NCBI GenBank assembly: GCA_963555705.1
Contig: OY743177.1
Location: 53,328,096 to 53,392,095 of the forward strand
DNA: 64,000 nt
Reading direction: 5' to 3'
DNA from: Ligustrum vulgare
Taxonomy: Eukaryota > Streptophyta > Magnoliopsida > Lamiales > Oleaceae
In this document: one piece after another, positions 44,641-57,057 of the stretch
How the letters are laid out: every line of letters starts with the position of its first letter
Numbering within the stretch: position 1 is the first letter of the stretch
The notes under the pieces: model-generated
The model's database searches: none
What the model was told of the DNA's origin: nothing
The model's input: only the letters and a program-made list of their open reading frames with translations
Translations under genes and position numbers: made by a program

Positions 44641-47600
44641 AATTTTCATAGCATTTTACTTCCTAAACACTTTTTCAGAATATTTTTTTAAATGACTCAA
44701 GATTTTAGGGATATTTTTGTAGGTTGCCGCAAATGTCACACGCCTTAGGGTGCTGCCTTCGATAAATTCATCAGCAGCCTCTTGCTTTTTGCACTGTGAG
44801 TTGATTGGTTTAGTCCCAACCTATGGTTCCTGGACTCCGTTTCAATCATCATTGAAGTATTCTTCCCCAACCTCCAACCCTCACCCTCACCCCCAAAAAA
44901 ATTTGGGCATTCTGAAAGTAAAGTTTGCAATTGCAATAGACGTTATAGACTCGGTTCGTGGTGAAAAATTGGGTAATGTAAGCTTTGAAACGGTGAATTA
45001 GCAATACCTACAAGCGAGAGCTATGACGTCTGGTTATTTTCATTGTGATAAGCTATGTAACATTCTTTTGAGCTCATAAAGGTGGCGTAAAAATTGCAGA
45101 TTTTTTAAAAACCCCAGTGAGTCCGATATCAGCAATTCAGCAGAGACCTGACTCGAACGGAAAGGCGCCTAAATGGGTATATGGGACGAGTGTGGAGTTT
45201 GCTATTAAAACACGTCATGGGCATAGGTCATGTGTCAGTTTAGAAACAAGATTGATACCCGACTCGTATACTCGTTATTTGCTTAAAAAATAACAACTAA
45301 AATGGCAAAAATTCTGAAAGACTGAAACCCAACCCACGACACTTCATTTATCTAATTATTTCTCATTTTGAGATTATATTCGAATTTTTTTTAATTTTAC
45401 TCGAATTTTTTTGTAAAATAAGAAATTTTGCTTACAATTCAATTATCTACACTTCCTAAAGGATAAACATAAAATAAGTAACGGGTTTTCAAATGGGTAT
45501 AAAAGTATAGTCGATAATACCCGCCTACGACTCGCGTCCAATCCGTTGCTATTGAATAAATGGGTATAAGAGTCGAGAATGGAAGTTATAAATCTTCCGT
45601 GGATAGGGTATGGGTTTGACCCGACCCATTATAATCTTTACTTGCAAATACATTCAAACAACAGTTCTCCTTTCCACGGGACCACCCTTCGCATCGTGCG
45701 GTGACAAAGGGCACCATGACTATGCCTCCATATAAGTTCCAATCTTCTAACATTTAAATGTCACGGATGGCAATCGGGCGGATTCGGGTCAAGTACCCCA
45801 CCCCGTACCCAAAACCCGCCCCCCGACCCGCATAATTTGGGTCGGGCAGGTTGACACTACCTCCCAGTTTATTTTTTTCCCTTCATTTTTTCTTCTTTTG
45901 GTTCTATAATTTTGTCTAAATAATTAATCGAGGCAGAGTGGCCAAAACCCGCCTCATCCCACAACCTACTCTAGTTTTCCCATCGCGTCCCAAATCGCCT
46001 CACGGGTTTGATGGGGCAAGTTTTTTTTTTTTTTTTTTTTACTCCATTAGAGTCAGATCCCGTCGGATTCAGGACGGGTCGAATTATTTTGCCATTTCAA
46101 TTAAATTCTATCTTTCAAAAGCCAAAATTCGAACATTGTGAATTTTTATTCGGTGAATTGGAGGAGAAAAAATGGGTGATTTTGGATGTCAATGGAGGTT
46201 TACACCGTTCTGTGTCACCCGAGATAGCCGCCAGAAACGAACAAGGTCCTTCGATTCAGTGTTGTAAATCAAGGTTACCGTGGCCTCGGGAAAAACGTTG
46301 GGCAAATTACTTGTCTTCCATTTCATACACCATGTGTTGAGAGGAGACAACGCATTTTCTAGTATACTTTTCAACCAATAGAAGCTGGTAGAATGCTTTT
46401 TCAATGGAAGCAAGGACATGGTTTATCCTATGAACATAGAGCAACTCACCAGTGTTTGACTTCTGGCGGAAAAATACCATTTGTAGAAAATGCTCGACGA
46501 CGGTGGTATGAGGTGGCAGATGGATTTTGGTTTGGTTGGGTGATGGAGGCAGGGGTGAGGAGGTGGAAAAGAAGATGAAGAATTATAATCTTTTTTAGAT
46601 TTATAATTTGATTGTTTTATTTAATAATATAAAATCACGGTATTAGATTATTATCATCATTATTATTATTGAATAATAATTAACGTGATTTGTTTATGAC
46701 TGTTGATGCAAAAATAAAAAAGTTTAAATAACTTTCTGTTTGTATTTCATTTTCTATTTTTATTTTTGAAAACTTTTTCTACTTTCTGTTTTCATTTCCT
46801 TTTTTTAAAATTTGCTAAAAACTCATTATGTTTGTTATTTCTGGAAACTGTTTTAAAATTAAAAAATACGTTTTTTTTTTTTTAAAATTTTGCAGAATAC
46901 TACTTTGATTATTTATAATTAATTTGTTTATGGATTAAATTATAAAAAAAAAATTATCCTTTGAAGATTTATTTTCTATTATAAAAAATTAGCTTATCTA
47001 ATTTTTATTAGACCGATTTATTAATAACTAGAAAAATATTATAAAAATAAGTAAAATCATTAATGATCAAGTCCAAAAATATTATAATAAATTAGCTTAT
47101 CTAATTATTTTTGTCACATTCATGCTCAAATCACAATTTAACATGAGTCCATGTAAACAAAATAAAGACACAAAAAGTTAGATTCAACAAAATGAATACA
47201 AGTTGTCCTAAGTCAAAAAAGATCACATAAGATAAACTCTATATTTTAACATCTAACAACAAAAATTCCTACTGAATTTTTTTCTTAATGTTGATATTGA
47301 ATTCAATAAAATTTTGTTTTAAGCTTATTTCATAATTAAGATAATTTAAAAAAAAAAAAAAAAGCAGCGCTTTATACGTTTTGAACTTTTTTAGTTGAAA
47401 TACACTAAAAATGCTCAAAATGAGATTTTGAGCGTTTTGTGTACAAATATTTATATTTTTTTCTAAAATACGTTTTCAAAAATGATAAAGAGAACGTATT
47501 TTTAGTATTTTTGAAAATAAAAACAAAAAACAACCTCAAAACAGCAAAAAGAATGGAGCTAGTTTGCAGCTAATTGAAAGTTTTTACGGAGCAATTCAAT

Positions 47601-47716
47601 CCCAGCTCCAGTCAGAAGAAGAGAAAATGGCAAAGAAAAATTGACGTCCTCAAATCTTATATAAGGCAGAGCACTGTGTACCCGTACATAAGCTCAATTA
47701 TACATGTATGTGAGGT
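44641..47716. other. Intergenic, repeat-derived, no supported gene
   Basis: It includes tracts rich in acccgccc/gggtcgggc (45770-45860), a T21 run (46021-46041), and two TIR-like pieces at 46730-46880 and 47390-47560 related to the 43263 element. Short ORFs at 44745-45001 and 46008-46578 are open but without recognisable domains. The words KKWVILDVNGG near 46170-46200 faintly recall the start of an HAD phosphatase domain, but nothing else supports it. Confidence 0.4.
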
Positions 47717-47957
47717 AAGGATGACAATAATATCCGTTGGAAACCCGGCACAAAGGAGTGGGAATTACCCAACTAAATAGGTTTGCAAGTCCGGTATGAA
47801 AGTGAATTTTAATGGGTACGGAATCATACCTGCCTCTTACACGCACCCGACTCGCCTCCGACCCACTTCAATGAGATGAGTTTATGAGTTGTATATGGAA
47901 GCTTAAAATTCTTAATGGATAGAATATGAGTTTGTCAAACCCCGACCCATCGCCATC
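47717..47957. mobile_element. Short TIR (MITE-like) element of the 'ggatggcaatgggtcgg' type
   Basis: The left end aaggatgacaataatatcc and the right end (opposite strand) aggatggcgatgggtcgg are inverted repeats. The middle carries cccgactcgcctccgacccac. Sequence of the same type lies at 45760-45860. Target bases are unclear. Confidence 0.45.
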
Positions 47958-48894
47958 CTAATCTCAAGCTATGAAATCCAGTGATAACAAACTCGCATAC
48001 TAATTTTCAATGAAAAATATCAATCGTGGACATAAAAAATGTACATGCACACAGTTATAAATCCAGTGGTAATGAACTCGTGATGTAATGAAATTTATTG
48101 ACCATGACCTTAATTTTATATGTTCATTGTGCAATTCTCTGAAATCCAGTGAAAATGAAGTTTGGCATATTTAGTATGAATTTGATCAAGTTCCAACCGT
48201 TGGCACCCATAATGGGTGCCAACGGAAACACATGCAGTGGCCCCATGCCTACACATTTTCTATCTACACTTTTTAACCATTCATCAACCTAAAAAATCAC
48301 AAAAAAACCTTCTTTTTTTTTTTGCCCATAGCCGCCGAACAGGGGTGTTATTTCTGCAAAAACACTTCTGCAGAATGCAGATGATCTTTCTGCTATCAGT
48401 ACGAATATTAATGAATCAACAAAGTTTCATCACAGACAAGCAATTTACACTGCTAAGAAAATCAAACAATAGCGAGTGACATTAGCAGCTAACAATCAGA
48501 ATTTGGCAATCAATGCATAGCGAAAACAGTTGGTTATAATCCATAGTACAGATCTCTATGAAAGAAATTTAACAAATTTCAATATATAGCTATAGAAAAG
48601 AAAGAATCCTAAACCCTAAAGAATCAAATTCGGGAGAAGTATCGAAATATAAAGTGCACAATCATTTCAGAAGCCACAACAAAAACGAATAAAATTCGAT
48701 TCGGAGCCAGCATTTCAATTCAATATGAAGATAATACCAGAAAAGTTTCTCAGCATGAACAGTTCTAAAAAAGAGTAACTTTGAAATAAACATTAACTTC
48801 AATGCAGAGTCATTTCTCAAATATAAAAAAACAAAAAGCCCTCTTTTTCAAAGCACTACTACAAGATTCAAATTAAAATTACCAGATGTCCTCC
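47958..48894. other. Intergenic region and 3' flank of the eL27 gene
   Basis: No ORF with a recognisable domain. 48590-48890 is probably the 3' untranslated region of the ribosomal protein gene on the minus strand. Confidence 0.5.
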
Positions 48895-49302
48895 TCAGAA
48901 CCTGAGCTTAGTGAAGAACCAGCGGTTTTTCCCAGTCTTGAACCGCTCCTCGAACCGTGCCTTGGCTTCCTTAGCGGCAGTCACCTTCTTGTCTCTGGAC
49001 TGAAGGGATTCGAGAGATAACACGTCCTTCAGGTCCACGTCGAGGGTGTAACGAGTCGGCATGATGTGGTTGTAATTCACCAGCTTGATAAAGCACTTGA
49101 CGCGTGATTTCTTAGCCTGCTTCTTGGCAGAGTCCTTGCGAATCACCTTGCGCGGGTACTTGGCTAGACCGGCTACCAGGCAGTGTCCGTAAGGGCGGTC
49201 GCGGGTGCCATCGTCGAAGTTGCGAATGATCACAGCTTTCCGTCCGGCGTAACGCCCCTGGAGAATTATCACCGCCTTGTTTGGTTTCAGAAACTTCACC
49301 AT
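48895..49302 (-). CDS. RPL27: 60S ribosomal protein L27 (eL27)
   Basis: A 135-residue protein, starting [20 protein letters not shown] and ending [12 protein letters not shown], full length for eukaryotic eL27 (about 136). A KOW-type beta motif runs through [19 protein letters not shown] (residues 14-32). The open frame extends upstream to 49467, but the family start is the Met at 49302, right after a leader typical of ribosomal protein genes. The CDS has no intron, as in many plant eL27 genes. It is a component of the large cytosolic subunit. Codon use is richer in GC than the surroundings, in keeping with a highly expressed gene. No defects are visible. Confidence 0.95.
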   Translation of the reverse strand: MVKFLKPNKAVIILQGRYAGRKAVIIRNFDDGTRDRPYGHCLVAGLAKYPRKVIRKDSAKKQAKKSRVKCFIKLVNYNHIMPTRYTLDVDLKDVLSLESLQSRDKKVTAAKEAKARFEERFKTGKNRWFFTKLRF

Positions 49303-49370
49303 TGCCGCCGAGATTTGGTCCCCTCTCTGTGATCTCTCTGTTCTTCTGGGAAATGGAAAAGCTGCAGGGT

Positions 49371-49460
49371 AAAACCCTAGAGGCAATATAAAAGGAGGGC
49401 CGTGATGGGTTGAAGCCTGTGTTTGTATAATGGATGTGGGCTTGATATCGGACTTGGGCT
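49371..49460 (-). promoter_or_regulatory. Promoter of the eL27 gene: telo-box and site II motifs
   Basis: AAACCCTA (telo box) lies at 49372-49379, about 70 bp upstream of the ATG. TGGGCT (site II core) occurs at 49437-49442 and 49455-49460. This combination is the hallmark of plant ribosomal-protein and cell-growth promoters. Confidence 0.75.
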
Positions 49461-49467
49461 TCAGCAT

Positions 49468-50700
49468 GGACTTTAACTAATGTTGTAATTACGCCAGACC
49501 CTGTTTTTAAAATTAACATTTTACTCACCAATTTATAGGTTTAACAATTCTGAAATCAGGTGTTAATTACATTTCAATATTATTAATTAATCATAAAATT
49601 AATAACTCATTCCTACCCACTCGTTTCAGAAAGAGAAGTTCTCTCTCCACGCTGTATCAGCAGAAATCATCTTCCCCAACCTAAGTTCTTGCCCAAATAT
49701 TTTGGGACAAACTTTTGGCTTAGAATGTTGTTTGCAAACTAAAGATTTTGCCAACTTAATGACATTCTGGTCCTCAGGAATCGATTTTCTAGAACCAAAC
49801 TTCACAATTCCCGATTCAATGGAACAAACGCCACCGTCTCCAAATGAGTAGATTTGCTAAATATGATCTTGATTGATAGTGTTCTAAACAGCTTTTCATA
49901 TCAAAAACCCAAATTGATCTGCCAGAATTAAATTACTGGGATGGGATGGAATGATTATCGAAGGGAAACGCAAAGTACATCGACATGAGATAAAACATAT
50001 CAACTTGCTAGATAGAATTCGTTCTAATTCATTCTATCTTGATCTAAACCTAAAGGAGCTACGTGCCCCAGGGGAAAGTCCTAACCCTAAGAAGGAAGAT
50101 AGCTACAATCTCATTAGTTATTCTCTGTCCTTATCCCTTCTAAACTTCAAGGAAGAACAAGGAAAGAAAAAGAGCATTCCTCTAGCTCCTAAGCTCTTCG
50201 AATAGCTAACAGATAGAATACAGTCTTATCTAGCCTAGCGTGCTATAAACCTGAGGAAGGAGCAAGTCTCAGGTATTTGATTCCCCAACCTACCGGAGTG
50301 ACATACCACTGCCAAGAAAGAACAACAGAAACCTCATACAGTCTAATCTGCCCTTCTCCTCTATAGCTATCACTTGAGAGATCTTATTTGATAGAATCTA
50401 GCCTAGCTTGGATTCAGTCTCGTTCGATCCAACTTAGCCAACATGTTTTCATCATCCAATCGCCCAAAACACGTGAGAATATTTTGAAGAACTAGTTTTC
50501 TTCGATCTCCTTCAGTTGTTTTTTGACTATATACAATTCCATCTTTATCATCACCTTGAGTTGGTTCTTTAAGATGCCCACCGCCCCCCTCCCCCCCATA
50601 TCAGGGCAGATTTACCAGATTTCTATTTTTCTACTTGCCAATAGATGGCATAAGTCCAATTTGACCCTTCAACAATCTTGCACATACCCTATGGTTTCAA
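49468..50700. other. Intergenic, no supported gene
   Basis: Mixed composition with several hexanucleotide-like repeats (gatagaatc, tagcctag near 50010-50240 and 50390-50420) but no coding domain or element ends that I can define. Confidence 0.4.
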
Positions 50701-50809
50701 ACCAAATTCTACACTGTAGATGGTGGTGGTGTTGGTGTTAGCAGGGGTCGATGGTGGAAATGGAGGTTATGATTATTGGTTGGTGGTTGTGCTGTGATTT
50801 GGTAGGCAT

Positions 50810-51200
50810 TTCTCACGGATCACACTTTAAATCTTGAGGTCACATTTGATGCATTGGATCACATGTCACACTTCATATTATCATGTCACATTTGATGCAT
50901 TAGGTCACTAGTCACATTTGATGTAATAAGTCATGGGTCAAACTTCAAATGTTAAGGTCACAAGTTACATATGATGCATTAACTTACAAGTCACACTTCA
51001 CATGTTCATATCACATTTGATGTATTAGGTCACGAGTCACATTTGATGCATTGGGTCACACTTCAAATATTCAGGTCACAACCTGTTTGATGCATTAAGT
51101 TAGAGGTCACACTTAAAAAATCTTTAGGTCAAAACCTTTTTGATACATTATGTCAAAAGTCACGCTTCAAATGTTTAGATCACAGATCATACATTGAGTC
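50810..51200. repeat. Degenerate tandem array of 'gtcacatttgatgcattaggtca' units
   Basis: Units of about 40-60 bp alternate gtcacatttgatgcatt and gtcacacttcaaatgtt. Divergence is high. The same kind of words, in the other orientation, fills 57900-58500. Confidence 0.75.
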
Positions 51201-51660
51201 ACACGTCAGACTTAAAAAATGTTTCATATCATCATCATCATCTTCTTCTTCTCAATTTTGAAAATAAAGAACAACTTTTTTATGGCTTAGTTGGTGAAGT
51301 GACGATTATTACTGTGGTGGTGGTTGGGGTGCGTTTAAAATGGATGTGGTGGTGCATCGAAAATTTGGTGGTTCTGATGGTGGTGGTGACGACGATGGTG
51401 GTTAGTGGTCACACTTCAAATGTTTAGATCACGGATTATACATTGAGTTACACGTCAGACTTAAAAAATGTTTCATATCATCTTCTTCTTCTTCTTCTCA
51501 ATTTTGAAAATAAAGAACAATTTTTTATTGCTTAATTGGTGAAGTGACGATTATTACTGTGGTGGTGGTTGTGGTGCGTTTAAAATGGATGTGGTGGTGC
51601 ATCGAAAATTTGGTGGTTCTGATGGTGGTGGTGACGACGATGGTGGTTAGTGGCAATGGT
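51186..51660 (+). repeat. Tandem duplication of about 238 bp
   Basis: 51186-51424 and 51425-51660 match closely (landmarks gaagtgacgattattactg, gcgtttaaaatggatgtgg, gatggtggtggtgacgacg). The ORFs in it are products of GGT/GTG repeats and not genes. Confidence 0.85.
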
Positions 51661-51883
51661 GACGACAACTACGATGGTGGTGGAGAGGAGGAGGAGAAGG
51701 CACAGACAATCAAAGGAGATTTGATTTGAATTGAATTGAATCGGGTGAGGTGGGATGGGGTGGGCTAGGTGAATTTTAATAATATATTAATTATAACATG
51801 ATGTATGCAATTTTAAACTTATTTCTTTAGATTTGAAATTGTGTATTATAAACATCTTGTTTATATATTTTTCCCTTAACTTA

Positions 51884-52057
51884 GCCTTCGTTTACTAATC
51901 AAATAAACTGGTTTATAAATTTGTTTATAAGCTACACAATTTTTCAAATCATTTTTTAACCACATACATTTTCTCCCTTCAATTTCAACAATTACTTTTT
52001 ACATCAAAATCATAAATAAACCAGTTTATAAATCAAACGGCGTTACCAAACAAAGGC
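51884..52057. mobile_element. Tourist-like MITE, TTA duplication
   Basis: A 174-bp element with inverted ends GCCTTCGTTTACTAA and GCCTTTGTTTGGTAA and further inverted subterminal words ttataaactggttta. TTA flanks it at 51881-51883 and 52058-52060, as expected for PIF/Harbinger MITEs. Pieces of related sequence recur across the window. Confidence 0.75.
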
Positions 52058-52229
52058 TTACTCTTAAGCTTCAGCTTGGACCTTGGACTTGATACGATAT
52101 GGATAGTTATAAGGAAAAAATACGCGAACCAGGCTCTTACAAAATCACAATTCAATTGTACAGAAATAAAGTTTAAACTTCTACAAATCAGGTGGTATAT
52201 AAAAAATTTATGTACATAATATAAATTAT

Positions 52230-53445
52230 CCACCCTCCCCTCCCCACCCCACCCCACCCCACCCCACCCCATCATATCACATCACATCACATCCCACCCT
52301 AGTCTCATCTCAATACTCTATAGCCGATGTAGATTGTGTTGATGCTCATAACCATGTCAGTGTCTTCACCACAACAACCACCACCACCGATGAACATATA
52401 TCTCCACTACATAATCACCATCACCATGATCACCACCATCACCATCACCATTATCATAATATACAAGCTCCGGTGCATCGCTACTAACGACTATCACTTC
52501 AGAATCACACATAGATATATACACACAGAGATATGGTGTTACGCCATTCCCATTTCAAATAAGACTCTCCAATTTTGAAGAATTTTGGTGACCTACGACT
52601 TCATGTGACCAATTCTCTTTGATTTGTAACTTGTTGAAATTGATATGTAACTTGTGGAATACGACTTATGACATTTGTTACTTTTGACCTACAACATGCA
52701 AACTGTGATGTGTGACCTTAAAGTTGCGACATGTGACCTCAGGTGTGAATTGTGACCTGTGACTGTGCGACATGTAGCCTAAGACTTGTAACATGTGAAC
52801 TGTTACTAGTAACTTGTGACATGTGACCTTAAAGTGAAACATGTGACCTAAGATATGAATTGTAACATGGGACTTGCGACATGTGACCTAAGACTTGTAA
52901 CTTGAGGTATGAATTGTGATTTGAAATATTAAGTGTGACCAGTTTAATGACCAAATATCTAAGATCTGTTGAAATTTAATGACCAAATCTCTTGGATCTA
53001 TTGAAATTAATATGTGACCGATGGAATATGACTTGTGATCTGTGCATGTTACCTATTATATGTAACATATGAACTATAACATGTGACCTTAACGGACTAT
53101 TCGAAGGCTTACCCAGCTTTTTTTTTTATTTTATTTTGATATTTTCTAGGTAGATGTGTAGTTGAAATTTGGAAAGAGAAGATGTGTATGGTTGATAAGT
53201 AATTTGGAAAATTGTCTTGTTTATAAATTTGTTTTAAAATTGTAATCATTGCGTAAAAGAACGGTGTGTAAAATGCAAAATGTAACCTGAGTTATGAATC
53301 ATGACCAGTGACATGAACTATTAAGTGTGACAAGTTCTCTTATATATGTGACATGTTAAGATTGATGTGTGGCCTATGAAATATGACTTATGACCTTCAA
53401 CGCATGGAATGTGACATGTGATCTTAAAGTGTAAGGTGTGACCGT
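52230..53445. repeat. Low-complexity block: (CCCCA)n, (ATCAC)n and 'tgtgacct' arrays
   Basis: ccccacccca repeats (52235-52270), catcacatca (52271-52292), then a long degenerate array of words such as acatgtgaccta, gacttgtaacttg and tgaattgtgacc (52560-53080 and 53280-53440). A MITE-like piece sits at 53095-53250. Confidence 0.7.
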
Positions 53446-53564
53446 CGCACTAACCCCACCATCACTGCCCCACCACTGTCTAACACCGAAAACCACAACC
53501 ACTGCCTCCACCGTAATCATATTGCACCACCGTCATCCTCAAATTTAATATTGCAGATAGAATA

Positions 53565-53630
53565 GAAGAAGAAGAAGAAGAAGAAGAAGAAGAAGAAGAA
53601 GAAGAAGAAGAAGAAGAAGAAGAAGAAGAA
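53565..53630. repeat. (GAA)n microsatellite
   Basis: About 22 uninterrupted GAA triplets. Confidence 0.95.
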
Positions 53631-53852
53631 ATCAATGAGATTTGAGCTATACTACACCAATTTATGCATTTCTCAATTAAAGCGGATAAAAAGGGTAGCC
53701 TCCCTTTACTCAGGAGATTTTAATTATTCTCCAGTACTGTCAGGCTTGTCATAATTGCCTTTGAATATCGCTTGTCGAAGAAAATTGTTCCTAAATATAG
53801 TGGGCTTTAAAGGAAGGGAACTCTACAGATTTAGTGGGAAACTCCATAAATT

Positions 53853-54050
53853 TTGAAGGAAGGCCCATTAACTGAAGAAAACATGAGGGGCATTTGCTTG
53901 GAAGTTTGTGATGTTGTTCTTCATGCCGATGCCATTCACAGAGGTGGCGATCAAGTCATTGCAACTGCTTGGAGGGTTATTTATGCCTCCCATCTAACTG
54001 CCAAGCCCCATCTTTCGGAATCTGTGTTGTTGGTTGAGTTTCAAGCACCA
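53853..54050 (+). pseudogene. Fragment of a translation elongation factor 2 gene (eEF2), domain IV region
   Basis: The reading frame contains [20 protein letters not shown], then [24 protein letters not shown] and VEFQAPQQ, a close match to the conserved domain IV/V region of plant eEF2. Some invariant-looking positions differ. Both ends break off, with unrelated sequence before 53840 and after about 54050. It is a short non-functional copy of about 65 codons. Confidence 0.85.
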
Positions 54051-54841
54051 CAACAACCTCCCAGATCCAACTTCAGCATCGAATTGCATCTCCCAAACTG
54101 ACCCTGCCAAAAATTGATTTCGACTACAACTTTTAAACCCAGAATTGATCCAAAATCAAGCAGCCCAAGTCCCACTCTTGTATAATCCTCGAAAATATAG
54201 TTGAGGTCTAGGGAGGAAGACCCAACATCTATATCTAAGAAAATGCCCAAAACAAGTCACCTAGGATGTGTATGGCCAAAGGAGAATGGAGCAAATGTGT
54301 TGTGCTGAGTTGAGATGTGCTCAGAGAGATGGAACGTATACTCTATTGGGGGGATATGGTATTATTAATTAGTATTTTAAATATGATTTACCACCTGATT
54401 ATTGTACTAAAAACTTACAAATTTACTTTTTGAATTGTTAATTTTAAAAGTGGGGTTGGCTGTAATTACCCCTAGTTATAGTCACGAAGGATAACATTAT
54501 AGGAAAATAAAGGGAAATCCTACATTTAAAATTTACAATTCAAATATAAAGGGAGAAGTTTTAAAATTTAATAATCATGTTTTAAATAAATTTTAATTCA
54601 TTTAATTAACTATCTTCTCTCTGTATCCTCACCCTTTTCTATCTCCCTACAATTTCTCTCTTCTCATTTCAATCTCCATTGGTCACGGTAAAAAAGAGAT
54701 CGTTGATGGAAATCAGACCGGTGTTGTACTCACATCGAGTGCCTCTCCACTATGCTACACTTTGCTGTGTAGTGGTGATAGTTGTAGTTGGTGAAGTTGT
54801 GTGGCTGTGGATAAAGTGGTGGTTGATTAGAGGTGATGGTT
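54051..54841. other. Intergenic, no supported gene
   Basis: The minus ORF at 54041-54250 is open but has no domain I recognise and overlaps the eEF2 fragment end. GGTGGT-type low complexity begins near 54760. Confidence 0.35.
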
Positions 54842-55637
54842 TGATGAGTTTCAAAGTGCGGAAGAAATGTCGGAAAGTTCCGAACTCAGGTTGTGGTTGG
54901 ACAGATGAATCATGACCCGATATTCACGACACGATGACTCGACGATGCGGAATAAAGAACCACGACTTTCGAAACGCCACAAGGATTTGTCCAATCTCCC
55001 TGATAAGTTTCTGGTTTTGAACGCCACAAAGATAGTTAATCTTTGATAAGTTCGGGTTTTGAACGCCACAAGAATTGAAATCTTGATAAGTTCTTGGAGA
55101 ATAAAAGGAATCCACCTTTTAACGAGTAAAATACTCAAAATGTTTATTCAATCATCAAAGTCTGTTTACAAATGAATGGAAAATAGAATATAAATAAGTA
55201 AAATAAAACCCTAGTCGCTAATGGACTCAAAATAGAGTTCTAACTAACCTAAAATAGCTAAAAGTGGAAAAGGAATAAAAAATACGAAAAAGGAATTAAA
55301 AATCCATATTATTTGCATGAAACTGGATTTACGGCCGTGACAGCATCACTTACTGCCATAACTATACTTTTACTTAAGGATTACAGCCGTGATCATAATA
55401 CTTACGGCCATAACTATGAAAACTTGGAATTCTTCATTTTGGTCTGGGAGTGACTTACGGTAGTGAGAATCTTTGGTTACGGCCGTAACTTTGCTTCTGC
55501 ATAATTTTTTGGTTCTTTTCGACACGGTTTGATCTTCAAAGCTCGTCGAACCAGCTGAATTCTTGTTTTGGCTTGAATATTTAAATTTTCCCATCAAGCC
55601 GCTATGATTCGTATTATCACGGTTCTGGATCACATCA
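54842..55637 (-). mobile_element. 3' LTR of the short element
   Basis: 796 bp; plus-strand ends TGATGAGTTTC and GATCACATCA. It contains a run of cttacggccgtaa-type palindromes at 55330-55490. Confidence 0.9.
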
Positions 55638-55734
55638 TACCCTCCTTCTTTAGGATGATTCGTCCCGAATCATAACTTTATTCATGAGTTACCGTTGCTC
55701 CTCCCAGATCAAATGGAAAATTTCTGCTTCCATG

Positions 55735-56640
55735 TCATGAATTCAATAAATTGTGCTCCTTTGATTGGAAAACACGGAAGAGATGGAGCTTGAACTTCCT
55801 TTGCCATTTATAGTGTGGTTGAAGCTTCCAAACATAATTAACCTGCAAAAAATTTTTAAACAAAATGGGGAGGAACATGTTAGCTTCATGAGGTACAAGG
55901 TATGGATCCTTGTATTCATGATAAACCACCACCAACTCCACTTCTTGAACCACGAGGCTCTTCTCTTCGCCTCTTTCCTCCTTTGCAATTTCTTGTTCAA
56001 TTTTTTTATCTTCAAACTCAACCACATCTCCGACCTCCACATTTGAGTCACCATGTTCATGTACTACCTCATCGCTACCAAAATGTGGATCTTCCAATTC
56101 AAAGCTCAAAATTTGAACTTCTACCCCAACTTCCAATTTTTCTTCATCAAATTTTGGAGTTTGATCACCTAACTCCACCTTTTCATCTCCTACCACAAAA
56201 TTCGGGATCTCTTCAACTACTTCTAATTCATGTTTCAAGCCTCCCTCCTTCTTTTCAACATTCATATCCCGAGGCTCAACTATAACATGTATTTCACTCT
56301 CCTCTAGCCATTTAATCACCGCCTTTCATTTCTCCTCCTTCTTTTGCAATTTAGCCAAATATTTTCTTTCTGCCTCCCATTCACACCTCAATCTTTCTTC
56401 ATAAATTTCTTTTTGAATTTTTAAAATTGCTTTTGGATCAATCTCTTCTCCCCTCTTAACCCCGATTCCATCCCTAGGTTTATGATCACGCCTATATTCC
56501 CTCCTAGCTCTAGAATACGATTGAGATTGCTCCTTTTGCAATTTAGCTATCTCTTTCTCTCGTTTATCCAACCTCTTCTCAACATCATGCAAGAATCTCA
56601 ACACACGATTTTTGGCGTTTTCATGGGAATTGGACATTGT
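55735..56640 (-). pseudogene. Single ORF of the short LTR element, interrupted by one TGA
   Basis: The start is at MSNSHENAKNRVLRFLHDVE (ATG near 56637), with a strongly helical, basic coiled coil (KRLDKREKEIAKLQKEQ). A TGA at 56326-56328 is followed in frame by KAVIKWLEESE. The rest, to 55735, is very acidic with Val/Glu repeats and ends QSKEHNLLNS. Without the stop it would be about 300 codons. There is no CCHC knuckle, protease or RT. The protein could be a gag-like or element-specific factor; function is unknown. Confidence 0.6.
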
Positions 56641-57039
56641 GAAATTTATGTGGAAGGACACAGAAAAGAATAATGAAAACAAAGGATCAAGAAATTCAAG
56701 AAAGTGGTTCTTGAATGGACTCTTTTTTTTTGAATTTTGGATGAAATTTCGGAATAAATAAAATAAATAAATAAATAATCTTTTTTTTTTATAAATCCGA
56801 AAATTCGACAACGAACACGACAAAACAAACGGATCTTAATTCGGATAAGAATTAAGCAAAAAAAACACTTTTGAAATTTTTTTGGAACGATTTTCTAGAT
56901 TAAAGACTCAACAAACTCAAGAACAAGAAGAACGCAAAAAACTGAAAATAAAACACTCAACAAGATATGGATGATTTTTATGGGACTCGATGATAAACAT
57001 AAAAATCAAACTGGATAGAAAAAAAACCTGAATTCAGAG

Positions 57040-57057
57040 TCCAGCTTTGATACCAAA
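57040..57057 (-). other. Primer-binding site (tRNA-Met type) of the short element
   Basis: Minus strand reads TTTGGTATCAAAGCTGG immediately inside the 5' LTR; the core TGGTATCAAAGC differs from TGGTATCAGAGC at one base. Confidence 0.8.

Noticed and set aside
46008..46578. Plus ORFs with a possible HAD phosphatase-like start (KKWVILDVNGG)
   Set aside because: Only eleven residues look familiar; the catalytic continuation is absent and the T21 run lies in the frame.
49303..49467. An N-terminal extension of the eL27 protein (frame open to 49467)
   Set aside because: The family start is the Met at 49302; the extra stretch contains the telo box and leader and has no similarity to eL27.
50810..51200. 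Regular repeats that might be taken for a CRISPR-like array
   Set aside because: The units diverge strongly, spacers are not unique sequences of equal length, and the context is a plant nuclear genome.
53565..53630. Long GAA tract as possible coding poly-Glu/Lys
   Set aside because: A plain microsatellite with no open reading frame of interest around it.
53853..54101. A functional eEF2-related gene
   Set aside because: Only about 65 codons match, both ends break into unrelated sequence, and conserved positions are changed.
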